A stretch of 64,000 nucleotides of DNA from Arenicola marina (GCA_964019135.1 OZ025248.1:31427670-31491669), one strand, 5' to 3'; counted from the first letter of the stretch, positions 1 to 11,289 are shown. Notes: generated by a model not told the origin, from the sequence alone. Program-made: numbers and translations.

Positions 1-100
1 CATAAAATGAATAATACGACATTAAATAATAAAATTAATTATACGACATTAAATAAAAGAATTAATAATACGACATTAAATAATAAAATTAATAATACAA
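1..100. repeat. 27-bp AT-rich minisatellite, about 3 copies
   Basis: The phrase ACGACATTAAATAA recurs at 16, 43 and 70, a 27-bp period in very AT-rich DNA. The left edge is cut by the window, so the array may be longer. It lies downstream of the stop codon of the minus-strand Gly/Met-rich gene. From 101 to 250 the sequence is AT-rich 3' flank, and I saw no clear AATAAA on the minus strand there. Confidence 0.75.
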
Positions 101-250
101 AATAAAAATACCAAAAGACCTGGCTATACAAATATTCAAACAATATAAATCAATTATTATATAATTAAAATCAATACAATGATTACAATATTACGTATCG
201 GTTACTTTGCGTCTATTGGGGTGGCTTATATTAATATTTAGGTCCTTGAA

Positions 251-1776
251 TCAGGTGATAGACTCAGAACAGTTGTATGTACCTGTCTTCGGCATACGAC
301 GGGGTTCGTGCGGACATGGCACACACCATGGCTTAGACGGCATATGGTCCCAGGAGTAGGGTGTGCCCGGCTTGGGTTTGGGCATGCAGGGCATAGCTCC
401 CTTACCACCCATTCCTTGATTTCCCATGCCACCCATTCCTTGCTGTCCCATTCCTCCCATTCCTTGCTGTCCCATTCCTCCCATTCCTTGCTGTCCCATT
501 CCTCCCATTCCTTGCTGTCCCATTCCTCCCATTCCTTGCTGTCCCATTCCTCCCATTCCTTGCTGTCCCATTCCTCCCATTCCTTGCTGTCCCATTCCTC
601 CCATTCCTTGCTGTCCCATTCCTCCCATTCCTTGCTGTCCCATTCCTCCCTTTCCCATGTCATCCTCACAATATTCATCATACTCTATTTCCATGGGTTC
701 GGAACCGTGACAAGGTGCGCACCACATATCAGCCATATCACCATCCATATCTCCACCCATGGCTCCTCCCTGGGGACCGTCCATACCTTCCTGGTAGGCT
801 GGCGCACAGGGCGGTGGTGGGGGTGGCGGAGGGGGCGCGCAAGGCCGACACCAGAGAGCTCCGAACTCGTCGGTGGACCCTGCCGGCGGCTCTGGCGCCT
901 CGTCACCCTCCTCATACTCGTCGTCATGGTGAGGGCACTTGGGACACCAGAACTTGGGGTCAGCCATCTCCTCATCATCACCTTCATTCTCTTGGGGCAT
1001 AGGGGGTCGCTCTGTCGGCTGGGGAGCCATACAGGCGGGGCACCAACCCCACTCGCCCATATCGTCCTTATCGTCCTTATCGTCCTTATCCCCCTTCCCC
1101 TTTCCTCCCATGTCACCTCCCATGCCACCTTTTCCTTCCATATAGTCTCCATCCCCACTTCCACTTCCTCCCATTTCATCCATGCCATCCATTCCGTCCC
1201 CACCCATTTCCGTGGCGTTACAAGGAGGACACCAGCCGCGGAGCCGGGGCCGGGGTGGAGGGGGCGCGGGGTAATGACCCATTCCATTTCCACCCATTGG
1301 GTAGCCGCCCATTCCATTTCCTCCCATGGGATAGCCGCCCATTCCATTTCCTCCCGTGGGATAGCCGCCCATTCCATTTCCTCCCGTGGGATAGCCGCCC
1401 ATTCCATTTCCTCCCGTGGGATAGCCGCCCATTCCATTTCCTCCCGTGGGATAGCCGCCCATTCCATTTCCTCCCGTGGGATAGCCGCCCATTCCATTTC
1501 CTCCCGTGGGATAGCCGCCCATTCCATTTCCTCCCGTGGGATAGCCGCCCATTCCATTTCCTCCCGTGGGATAGCCGCCCATTCCATTTCCTCCCGTGGG
1601 ATAGCCGCCCATTCCATTTCCTCCCGTGGGATAGCCGCCCATTCCATTTCCTCCCGTGGGATAGCCGCCCTTTCCATTTCCTCCCGTGGGATAGCCGCCC
1701 TTTCCATTTCCTCCCGTGGGATAGCCGCCCATTCCATTTCCTCCCATGCTCTGATCACACGTCGGCATGTTGTTTC
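251..1776 (-). CDS. Secreted Gly/Met-rich repeat protein with six WCxxC motifs, exon 2
   Basis: Main coding exon, ending in TGA at 253-251. A strong acceptor (pyrimidine-rich TTCTCTTATTTCAG) ends at 1777. The exon opens with two bases that complete a codon, matching the one base left over at the end of the proposed signal-peptide exon at 4137-4047. The spliced product would be about 538 residues. In order: about 16 copies of a 10-residue GGYPTGGNGM-type repeat; a middle part rich in Asp, Glu, Met and Pro; about nine copies of an 8-residue QQGMGGMG repeat; and a basic tail. WCxxC motifs lie at 1234-1220 (PP), 1045-1031 (PA), 949-935 (PK), 853-839 (RP), 724-710 (AP) and 328-314 (VP). WCxxC is the thioredoxin/PDI active-site pattern, but no thioredoxin fold is visible. 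An extracellular matrix or adhesive role with thiol or metal chemistry is inference. An internal ATG at 1768 could be a start if the first exon is wrong. Confidence 0.75.
424..650 (-). repeat. 24-bp coding repeat (QQGMGGMG)
   Basis: Nearly identical 24-bp units, in frame on the minus strand, encode Gln-Gln-Gly-Met-Gly-Gly-Met-Gly about nine times inside the Gly/Met-rich exon. The units are close to identical at the DNA level, so copy number probably varies between alleles. Confidence 0.9.
1291..1755 (-). repeat. 30-bp coding repeat (GGYPTGGNGM)
   Basis: About sixteen in-frame 30-bp units encode the 10-residue Gly/Tyr/Pro/Asn/Met repeat at the N-terminal end of the mature protein. Variation is slight: Lys replaces Met in two units near 1670-1720, Met replaces Thr in units near the 3' end of the block, and the last unit has GHYP. 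This looks like recent expansion by slippage or unequal exchange. Confidence 0.9.
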
Positions 1777-1835
1777 CTGAAATAAGAGAATAAAAATATT
1801 ATCACTAATTATTATCAGAAATAACTGACTTACCT

Positions 1836-2020
1836 TATTATTATAATTATTACTATTATACTTAATACTAACATAATTATTATAATTATTATAATTATTA
1901 GTATAAGATTATTATAATTAATATTATAATAATTATTATTATTATAATAATTATTATTATACTTATTGTTATATTTATGGTTATAATTATTATTATTATT
2001 ATTATTATTATTATTGACGG
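1836..2020. repeat. AT-rich tract with ATT microsatellite
   Basis: Almost pure A/T, ending in an uninterrupted run of ATT triplets at about 1986-2015. It lies within the intron of the Gly/Met-rich gene. Open frames here that read poly-Asn are products of the triplet run. Confidence 0.9.
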
Positions 2021-2383
2021 TAGTAAGAGCACGGTACTTTGAGGCTTTAATTAAACTCGTGGGACAGGAAAGTGGCACATACGAGGAACGAAAGCAAATG
2101 TTAACTCTACATGGCCTATACATTTGTTTGTGAAGATGGAAATATGAAACCTACAATGAATAAAACAAAGAGAACTGCCGCTGTTATGTAGTCGCTGTTG
2201 TATTCGCACACAAAGCGTGCGCTGACACCGGTGTAACCGCATTGAGTGGTCCCGGTCGTTCTCCCGACTGGCTGGCTGCCCATCTCAAGTCCAATGGCGA
2301 GTCTTTAACCATGACGAGACCTGTGTGTGCCCACTGTCACCCCCACTCCCGGGTCTCTGTCTCCTCGCTCGCTCACGTTCTCT

Positions 2384-2420
2384 CCATATATAGACCACTT
2401 TCCTCCCTCCACACACACAC
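2384..2420 (+). promoter_or_regulatory. Possible plus-strand TATA promoter
   Basis: CCATATATAGACC at about 2384-2396 is followed about 25 bases on by a pyrimidine-rich, initiator-like stretch. No convincing plus-strand coding exon follows, so this may be chance or the start of an unrecognised gene or non-coding transcript lying inside the intron of the minus-strand gene. Confidence 0.25.
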
Positions 2421-4046
2421 CTTCTTCACTTCGCTCAAGTATCTGCAACTCTATTCATCAATCTTTCCAACCATTTTCTGTTCAAGGTCAGCTTCAGTAG
2501 CGATCACGACAGTGGAGCCACCTATCGGTGGGGAACTTCATAACGACTTCAAAGTGTCTCAGGGAATTGTGTGCACATGACAGAGTTGGTAAATACTGCG
2601 ATGTCCTCCTCCTTGGCGGCATGTCAGACTACCCCCTCTTGCGGGGAATACAGGCTGAAGACTATTGCAAGCCCATTAATACAAAAAGTACGCCTTTATG
2701 TAAATACTTTTATGCGTTTATAATTTTATTTATATACTTAGATACGTTTTTATTTATGGCGAAAATGCAATTGTATATTGCTCAATTTCTATCAAAAGTT
2801 TCGCTTTGTAAATGGTGTCTTTGTGGACATTAAACTTAAAATTCTGGTGAACACTAATTTAAAGATAATCACTTAAAACAGGAATACACACTCCCAAAAG
2901 ACTTTTCCAAAGCTAACGGACGAACCGTAGACGGGTACAAGCACAGGAATCAAATTCGTGCAGCTCCGATCGGGCCCACCGCGGGGCCACAGCCACTGGT
3001 CACTGATGCGTGACACGAACACATTTCAGCTACAGAAAGCCGGCCGGCATCTCTACCTCTACCTCTACCACGTGGCCGGTCGCCTGATGCCGCGGGCCAT
3101 TATGGGGCCGATTGGGTCGGGGCTAGGCTGATAGGGGGTTATATATGCAGATGTTCTTGGCTCCTGTCCGTTAGGGTAGGAGGCCATCAGGGTAAAGTAG
3201 ATAGTGATGACGGAAATCCGATCATGGCGGGACTGGGGGTGCGGGAAGAGACGGGGGGAGGGGCAGGAATGATTTACTTGGCCCCGTGGGTCGCAATTAA
3301 CGACATTTGTCGCAACGTTTTGTCGCAAAAATCAAAGAAAAAACGACATTTGTCGCATAGCCTTATACGACAGATATCGCAAATTCCATCGACAACAAAT
3401 GTGGCAAGGCGTTTACGACAATTGGTACAATTTCGGCTAACTTGTAAGCATACGTCAGTAGTCTCTAGTTCTCACAAGTGGTCGGATCTCACACTTAAAC
3501 CCTTTTAGCTGTAGTTAACTAGATAAGTTAATTGCGGCTACGTAAATAGTAAAAAATACAGCTGTGTTTATCGGCTGGCTAGTTACCAAGCATTAAAGTA
3601 GCATTCAAAGCAGAGGTAAAATCGTGACTGGTATTTTGTTTATAATGGGCCTAGAATCACATCAATCTAAGAACATTTAGCAGGTTATTAATTGGTAATC
3701 TGTATTAAGTCATTGTCATTTCAATCAATGACACCACCATATACTTCGATACGACAGCTAGAGACGTCTAGGTATGAACTTCATTCCCAGTTTTCCATAA
3801 CAAACTGTTCCCCAAATAAGAAGATATCCGTCTTGGAGCGAATGCGCGCCAAGCAAAGTGCGTACTTCTAAGAGAAGCTGGCTGACATCCACAGTAGCCA
3901 GAATAAGACAGATGACATGCAAACACGGTTGATCGCTATTATGCCATATATAATAACAAAATATGGCATATCATTAATGTTACAAGACATGCATTTCACT
4001 ATAAAAGCTATATCACGATATAAAGACACGTATGTCTGTTACTCAC

Positions 4047-4137
4047 CCTTGGCAGCTTCTGCTGTCACGTCCTGGATCAGGGCACAGCCGCCGACCAGCA
4101 GCAGGATTCCGGTCACCCGAATCATCCCGAAGCCCAT
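4047..4137 (-). CDS. Signal-peptide exon of the Gly/Met-rich protein gene, exon 1
   Basis: ATG at 4137-4135 opens 30 codons reading MGFGMIRVTGILLLVGGCAL and then IQDVTAEAAK: a short basic start, a hydrophobic core and a likely cleavage site after VTA. One extra base and a strong donor (G|GTGAGT) follow at 4047/4046. A phase-1 intron after a signal-peptide exon is common in secreted animal proteins, and the first acceptor in the right phase leads into the Gly/Met-rich exon. The joining codon would encode Gly. The linkage is inferred from phase, orientation and the lack of another candidate exon; a transcript would settle it. A TATA box lies about 200 bp upstream. Confidence 0.65.
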
Positions 4138-4197
4138 TTCTTCCGGATCCTGTCTTCTTTCTCTTCCTCGATTGCGGAAGAAAGACAAAAACAGCTT

Positions 4198-4345
4198 CCT
4201 GTAGATGGCGCCGCGGTGGAGCGGGTTGAGAGGCGGGGTTCCTGGCGTGTTGTGGAGAAGGTCGCTGAGAGACTGGGCGCCTTCACCCGGGAAGGCTGTT
4301 GAGCTAGTGGGTGCAGACCCCGGCACCCGGTGCCGTATATATATA
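4198..4345 (-). promoter_or_regulatory. TATA promoter and 5' UTR of the Gly/Met-rich gene
   Basis: TATATATATA at 4345-4336 on the minus strand lies about 200 bp before the ATG at 4137, with GC-rich flanks. Transcription would start near 4310. Within the presumed 5' UTR, on the plus strand, 4198-4212 reads CCTGTAGATGGCGCC, which matches 14 of 15 positions of the CTCF consensus CCASYAGRKGGCRSY. Confidence 0.6.
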
Positions 4346-4350
4346 GGGTG

Positions 4351-6856
4351 GCCAAGGCCCGGCGCCCCCCACCCCCGGGCATGATGCCGCCCCCCACCCC
4401 GCCCTCTCCCCTATCCACTCAACCGTGGTCCTCTTAGTCCAGGGAAAAAGTCGGGCGGGCAGGGGTGAGGGATGTCCAAATAGGGGATGCCGGGAGAGAG
4501 GAGGGGGGAGGGTAGGGCGATGTGGAGGCCCAGTGACAACGCTGATTTATCCCCCACGCTCACCCACCATACCTGGACGTCGGTCTTTCATTGACGTTTC
4601 TTATTGGACAAGCCATCATCCTTTTAATTAGGCTGCTGCAAAAGGACGTAGAGCTCCCCTCCCCCTCCCCACCACCCTCCGCCCCCCCCCCCCCCCCCCC
4701 CCAACAGCATCCTCCGGCCATCTCAAGACATTGACTTATCTCTGTACAGTAATGACATTGCTGGAGGGCACGAGGGGAGAGGGGGAATAGGGTACTTGAG
4801 GCGTGCAGACACGGGGAAAGGACGGGGTGCGGGACGTGGGTGGGCGACGTGCGGGGGGGGGGGGGGAGGGGGGGGGCAGGAGTGATTTACTTGGCCTTGA
4901 GTGTCGTGCCTCCGGCTCACGTAACCTCCGCCTTTTTTTAGCACCGGTGCGTGTGTTTGTGTCAGTTTTTCACTAGAGTGTAAAGTCAATCAGCTGGATC
5001 TGGGCACACATGGCCGAGATCCAACCGTGGTCGAAAATTGAGCTGCGTAAGGTCAAAGGAAAATACGACGGAAACGGCCGTCTCCTCATGAATGGGTCAC
5101 ATAGTCCCTTAGGGCCTGTAAGGACACTACAAACAACTGCCTTAAACTGTGAGTACCCCTGGTAGTTGGGTGGGTGGGGTGGACCTGACCCCCACCCCAC
5201 CCCCCCCCCCAACGGTCGATGGTCATGAGTGAAGGTGAGTGACTAGCGAGACGCTGTAGGGGGAACGAGGCCGGAGATCGTGTCGTTGACGGGGAGCAGG
5301 AGGTGGGAAGTGGGGGGTGGGTTGGGGGCGCCACCCTCGGGTCTAAACTGAACAGACGATTCGTGACGTCGTTCCAGGGCACTGCGCTCGTGCTGACGTC
5401 ACGGTGCGACCCTCCCCTTACCCCTCCCCCTTCCCTCCACCTCACCGGATAACCTAGCCCGATCCGTTTGCCCTGATATCAAACCAAGGGGTGCATTCGG
5501 GGTTCAAATGTATTTGGATTTAGATTTTAAAAAATTAGTACATGTATTTTAGCTTTTAACTTATCTTGTTATAATGATTAAATATAATAAAATACGGCCA
5601 TTCGGGTGTATGAGCCTGGTAATTGCATCTAGTTTCACCCAACCACACACACAATTGTTCTTGGCCCTTTCATTAGGCTTTCATGCGTACAGAAGCGGCC
5701 CGAAGCATTAAACCTCTTGTTTTTTTGGGGGGAGGGGCCGCAAGACGGCGACTCACAGTTCTAAACGGGACATAAATAACGTTGGTGCACTTGGCGCTCT
5801 ACCTCACAATGTAGAGACAGTCACGTCGTCTTGCTATGACGCACGTACATGACACGTAAACAGGTGTGTTGAGTCTTGTGATTGTAACAACAGGCTAATG
5901 ATATGTGTATGGTCTGGAACTTGTCTTTTCACCGTGACGAGGCAAGCGTCGATCACGACTGGCATGATTCAGCATATTTCATCGGCGTTAACACGTAGTT
6001 CTGACGGAGGAAACCGACAACAACGATGCGTTGTGGGTGAATAAAAACGAGTAGATTTGGGATTTGGTCTATGGCGAGTCAGCATAAGTACAGTAAAACA
6101 TGCCTGGGTTTTTTTGGGCGTGGGTGAGAAATTGTGTAGGTCTGGATTGAAAGAGGGGAGAAGGGGACAGGAGACCGGGGGGCGGGGGGGGGGGGGGGGG
6201 TATCGGTGAGTGGCGTCCATTGTGCGTTACTAACGTCGTGCGCCGGTTACCTAGTCGCACGAACGCGGCGGTGTAAGGTCACGAGAAGGGTTAAATTTAC
6301 GGGGCAATTGGATGTGACATTTTGGCTACTACATCTAGACCCTATACAAGTTGTCCATTGGTGAGGGTGGCTTTGTGTGTATGTGTGTTGGCTAGTGGGG
6401 GGGGGGGGGCGGGGGGGGGGGGGTAGGCTGGTTCTTGTAACCCTGGCGACCGTCGCGGCCTGTGACCCTTCAATGCAGTCTCCACGTTGAGCGTTTAAAT
6501 CCCCGACGAGTAATTATTTTTACTCGTTGCTTGAATTTGTGCAAAGTGCTTTTGTTTTCTATGCTGCAGCCGAAAGTTAGTCGCCCCTCAAAGACCATTG
6601 CAAGGTCATCCAAGACCCTGTGATATACACAGGGAAGGGGTAGTAACATGTATCCTATCGCGAGGGTTGGATAGTCTGGTCGTATCGGTGTGACCCATTG
6701 GGTTATCGCTAGCGACCGTGGGGTGGACAGCAGAGTGGGGTATTCAAATGAGATATACTGCAATGCTGTTGCTGCACCCATATCTGTCCTAAAAGACAAG
6801 GGTAGCCATGAAGTGACATGATGGACCAAGCAGTAACACGGGTGCCTCTTCACTGC
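4351..6856. other. Non-coding stretch with G and C tracts
   Basis: No gene recognised. Homopolymer C runs lie at about 4683-4702 and 5196-5212, and G runs at about 4851-4877, 6179-6200 and 6398-6423. A phrase GGGCAGGARTGATTTACTTGGCC occurs near 3260 and near 4873, with related G-rich flanks, so a dispersed repeat family is present. A TGACGTCA palindrome is at 5394-5401. A 129-codon minus-strand open frame at 6470-6859 begins with ATG but resembles nothing I know. Confidence 0.6.
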
Positions 6857-7270
6857 CATGAGTGTCCCAGGAATGACATGAGTGAGCCAGGAGTGACATC
6901 AGTGACCAGCAACGACCTCAGTGACCCAGTAAGGACATAGTGACCCAGTAGTGACGTGATCGACCCAGTAATGACATGAGTGACCCAGCAATGACATGAG
7001 TGACCCAGTAATGACATGAGTGACCCAGCAATGACATGAGTGACCCAGTAAGGACGTAGTGATCCAGTAAGGACGTAGTGATCCAGTAATTACCTCACTG
7101 ACCCAGTTATTACCTCACTGACCCAGTACTGATATCAGTGACCCATTAATGATATCAGCGACCCAGTAATGACATCAGCGACCCAGTAATGACATCAGCG
7201 ACCTAGTAATGACATCAGCGACCTAGTAATGACATCAGTGACCCAGTAACGACACGAGTGTCTCAGCATT
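6857..7270. repeat. 20-bp minisatellite
   Basis: About twenty degenerate copies of AGTGACCCAGTAATGACATG, with variants such as CATCAGCGACC. The period is 20 bp. No coding content. Confidence 0.9.
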
Positions 7271-7639
7271 AATACAGAGGATCTAGAAATAACATGCGTG
7301 GTAGATGAATTTACAATTCAAAACAAAAGGGTCGAACAGAGCCATTTCCTAAGGAAGGGGGTGGTCTCTGCTCTCTGCGAAGAAAAGAGATATCAAGCGG
7401 CCCAACCTATGGATTCGAAACTACATTTACACCGCTGGGCAAACGCAGTAGATCCCCACAGACAAAAGTTGCGCTTGCTACTAATTGCGCCTCGCCTCTC
7501 ATATTCGCTTGAAAGACTTCTCAATGTGATTTTGACCATTTCTCAATCATAAATTGGCAAAACTAGCGGTTCGAGCGAAGGGGCACGCCACCTGGCGCCG
7601 AGTAATGTTATTATATTTATTCGAGGGGTAAATCAGTGC

Positions 7640-8225
7640 ATTTTCAACCAAAAAAAACCCACCCGAGTACTTGGGGTATTTATGGGGCACGACAAACGAT
7701 GCGTGTTATCGTCTAAATTGGGACGGAAAAATAAAAGCAATAGAAAATATGCTTGAAAACTGGAAGAAACTTTACGCTCCTAGGCAAAGTAACCATCAAA
7801 AAAGCCCTAGCGCTCTCGAAATTGTCCTTGGTTGCTAGCTGTATCCCAGTAAGGAAGGACACTATAAAAAGTATCAATACCATGTTCGTTAAATTCATTT
7901 GGGGTAATAGGGATAAATTAAAACGCACACAAATCATTGCCCCAATCACTCAAGGAGCCCTAAACATGGTTGATGTGTACTGATACTTTCAATTTCAGGC
8001 TGAAAGCAGCCTGGCTACCAAAAATAATAAACTGGTATAAACAACGTATGGAAAATTGGTTGATGTGTACTGATACTTTCAATTTCAGGCTGAAAGCAGC
8101 CTGGCTACCAAAAATAATAAACTGGTATAAACAACGTATGGAAAATTACTGATGATGTGCAATGTAACGTGTGTAACGAAGAACAAGACTTGTATCACTT
8201 ACTATACGACTGTAAACATGCCAAA
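7640..8225 (+). pseudogene. L1-like LINE fossil, C-terminal part of ORF2
   Basis: Broken plus-strand frames carry conserved phrases of the region after the reverse-transcriptase domain in L1/Tx1-type ORF2 proteins: WDGKIKAIENMLENWKK near 7720, LLGKVTIKKALALSKLSL near 7780, FVKFIWGNRDKLKR near 7890. At about 8157-8225 there is a zinc-binding pattern CNVC, then HLLYDC, then H, as at the C-terminus of L1-clade ORF2. Several frameshifts and a stop separate the pieces, and the endonuclease and RT core are missing upstream. It is a dead, 5'-truncated insertion. No reliable target-site duplication seen. Confidence 0.75.
7967..8146 (+). repeat. 90-bp tandem duplication inside the LINE fossil
   Basis: The segment beginning TGGTTGATGTGTACTG at 7967 is repeated without visible change at 8057: two copies of 90 bp. 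It preserves frame and doubles a piece of the LINE ORF2 tail reading FRLKAAWLPKIINWYKQRME. The identity of the copies shows that it is recent relative to the decay of the element. Confidence 0.9.
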
Positions 8226-9024
8226 AGTGTCGAGTAACTTGCAGAGTCCGTGCTACAAATAACCATTACTTTCAGAGATATTACCTTTTCAGAAACCAGT
8301 TTTATAACTCCGAAGTCTCCTACAGGCTTGAAGTAGGAACCATATTGAAGAAAAAAACCCCGAAATATGTTACGTATTAGACGAACTTATACTTTCACTA
8401 ACAAGAACTGGAATTTTGTAGATATGCCTTGTTGATACTTTATGATCACAACGTACTACATGCGTCTCGTGTAATCTGTGATTTCGTATCATTGTACGTC
8501 CTTTATGAAATAAAAGTCTTATAATAAAAAAAAATCCAAAAAAAATCGAGGGGGTGTATGTTTCCTGCCGGCGACGAAAAGAACTAATGTTGTCTTTCGA
8601 GGCGTATCCCGTTGGTGACACCGTAGACTGTCTCCACACAGACTCCAGGTCTGTCTCCTCTCCCTTCAGCGGGCCTAACATGGCCGCTGTGCCCTCCGTT
8701 TCTGCCCCGTCGCCCCTTCTCTGTTGATATACCAATTCTATTTGTGGAACCATGGTTCAATTGACCACGTGCGTCAACCGTATATTATAAACGCAAGTGG
8801 GAGGGGACACACCCCCAAGTTGGGGTGGTACGTGGCCGCGAGAAATAACTGTTCCCACGTTTACTAAGTAAAATATAAATGGACTATGGCGATATATAAA
8901 TTTGGAATCATTGAGCCGTCGATTACGACTTACATTATTCATTGTATGACATGCCTAGATACACTACAAGCTGTCGTACAGCGGATGTGAAGGGCTTGTG
9001 GCTGTGCCGCTCACAAAGCACGGA
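8226..9024. other. No gene seen
   Basis: The first 100 bases may hold more of the decayed LINE tail. The remainder has no recognisable coding, RNA or repeat signal beyond short A runs. Confidence 0.5.
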
Positions 9025-9180
9025 CTCCACCTCCCCCACTCCCCACCACCTCCTCCACCTCCCTCACGCCCCACCGCCTCCCTCACTCCCCACCGCCTCC
9101 CCCACTCCCCACCGCCTCCCCCACTCCCCACCGCCTCCCCTACTCCCCACCACCTCCCCTACTCCCCACCACCTCCCCAA
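9025..9180. repeat. C-rich 18-bp minisatellite
   Basis: Repeats of CCTCCCCCACTCCCCACC with small changes. The two open frames through it read Pro/His/Ser-rich sequence and are products of the repeat. Confidence 0.85.
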
Positions 9181-9934
9181 CGAATGAAGGCGAGCATGGC
9201 GGGTCAGAATCTGGGTTGGTCGTTCCACTTTCATTGTATTCAATGGCTTGTTACTGACAGAAGTCTAAAGACTTGTCAGTATACTACTCGGTTCGGTTTG
9301 TAAATTTGTTTGTTTGTCCGCTTTGTTGTCAGAGCGATACAGGTCGTAATTCGACCGCTACGGTCATCGGTCTTGACCAAAAGGTAGACTGGTGAAATGG
9401 CTCGGCTAAGTTCGTTATTGGCATATGTAGGTCAAAGGTCAAGGTCACAGCGATTTTTTGAAAAAAGTTAAGAACGCATAATATTAGATCCGTTAATATT
9501 AGAGATAGAGATCTCGGGTAAGTTTCAGAAAGTGCTGCCCATCAAGAGGCATCTTTCGTATATTGTTCACTTTTTGACGCGTCATACTCATTTTCGAGCA
9601 AAATGAGATAATAGGTTTTTCGGAAAACACACTAAATCACCTCTGTCAGTTGTGTGGCTTTTAGACACATTTAAAACCAAGTTATAAGGTTCTGACAGGT
9701 CATAGAAATATGAATAAGAATAACCTCTATAGAATCTTAGGTCTCTCCAGTGCGTCACGTGACGCCGCGATGACGTCACTTTCGGTACATTAAAAAAATT
9801 GTCAAAAATCGAAAAAAAATGCAAAAAATGCTAGACCAGCGTCATATTGTGGGGAAAGTGATCTCCTGTGGAGCTGGATAGTAAAAACAACAAGTTCTAA
9901 TCTTACTTCCGGTTCCAGAGCGGGGGGAAGTTGT

Positions 9935-10040
9935 CTATGGGACTTCCCATGTTAAAGCCCTCAAACTCTCAAGCTGGGAAAAAATGTTTTGTCGCATATT
10001 TCACAAGTGCCTTCGTCAAACACTACCAGGATTTTTTCTT
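9935..10040 (+). repeat. Direct repeat, copy A
   Basis: Starts CTATGGGACTTCCCATGTTA and runs to CTACCAGGATTTTTT. The same sequence with scattered differences is at 11647-11762, 1,712 bp downstream in the same orientation. Confidence 0.8.
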
Positions 10041-11289
10041 TGATTCAATATGGTACCTAGTAGAAACAGTGGATACCATAAGGTATTTGAATAAGAAATG
10101 ACGTCAGAGGAATTTTTTGAAATTTGGCCAATGGTAAAAGATGAGGATTTTTAGCCCTAGCAAGGGCTCCCACGGGCGACCTATGCCAGTTATCGTTCAA
10201 TGCTTGCAGTTGTGGATGGCCCGGACTGAGATGAGCCACCAACGGTAAACATGGTGACATAACATACTAACTGTTCGGTATAGAGTCGAAAACGTTTAAC
10301 ATGGAACCCTATGGGGGAAATATAATTTCATTCAATTTGACATACTTTCGTTTGAGCGATCTCACTTTGCTTTACCATGGTGAGAGATGTGGACGAGTAC
10401 AAGAGTCCCAGGGTAGACTGACGGCAAACGCGTGTCTCAGTTTCGATTCCATGGCAACCGGACATTTTCCCAATGATAATGTATACAAATTCCCTCTAAT
10501 TTAGAAAATTCGTCAAAAATCGGAAAAACCAGCTAGACCTTCGATCGTTTCGTATAATGGTAGGGAAGATATGTCTCCAGATTGCTATTGGCAGTAAAGA
10601 ATTATTATCCTTTACATATTAGCTGCAGAGTCTTCTTCGTCTGCTCGTTTTTCATTTATCCGCAATGATGAAGACTAGATATAGCTTCACCTAATTACCG
10701 AAAATTGCTAAAGGACTAACAGTCCTACCGCCGTTCTAATCAACGTTTTGGATTGAGGGCACACATGTTTGTGTCTAGATATTTGGACGTTGCCGTGCGT
10801 CATGCCATGACGTCACCATGACGTGATGAAGTCATAATTTTATAACCTCTATTACTCAACTATTATACCTCGTAGCGACTACCGGTTGATTTGACGCTGT
10901 ACCTTATATCAAGGGACAACTGCTGCGATGCGTAACTTTTTTTGCGGTACCGAAACGTGTGCGTCAAAAATGACGTCATAGCTAACGTGCTCCTAAGAAA
11001 TGTTGGGTTTGCTCTATTTTCAGCCTCTTTGTCATAACCCGAGTTGATAAGTAGTTATATTAAAGACATAGAAGCCATCTTGAGCATTTTTGCGAACGTC
11101 AAATGACGTCATGTCTCGTCACGATGACGTATTATTAGATAAAAATAAAATTCGTAGCGCCATTCATAATGAGTCTAGCAATCGCTCTTGAGAACAAAAG
11201 TTCATGTTCACTTGAACTCTAATATGGCATTAAATTGGCGGCCGGAAGATGCGTCACACGAGGTATATGTGCGCCAGCGCCAGCTATGC

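Larger units (their letters stand above)
1777..4046 (-). other. Intron of the Gly/Met-rich gene
   Basis: Inferred intron of 2,270 bp, with donor G|GTGAGT at 4046-4041 and acceptor TTTCAG ending at 1777; the phase fits on both sides. It holds the AT-rich tract at 1836-2020 and otherwise no recognisable gene. A second donor-like GTAAGT sits at 1833-1828, so a small extra exon or an alternative first exon is possible, although the sequence just upstream of it is an AAT microsatellite. Near 3295-3420 the phrase CGACATTTGTCGCA and degraded copies recur several times. Confidence 0.55.

Noticed and set aside
685..1758. 357-codon alternate minus-strand frame reading EEMEWAAIPR repeats
   Set aside because: Shifted frame of the same repeats, without an acceptor in phase with the signal-peptide exon.
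308..1780. 490-codon plus-strand open frame opposite the Gly/Met-rich exon
   Set aside because: Mirror of the 30-bp and 24-bp coding repeats. The minus strand has the acceptor, the WCxxC motifs and a sensible composition.
6470..6859. 129-codon minus-strand open frame beginning with ATG
   Set aside because: No domain, signal peptide or splice context. Kept only as a remark in the surrounding non-coding region.
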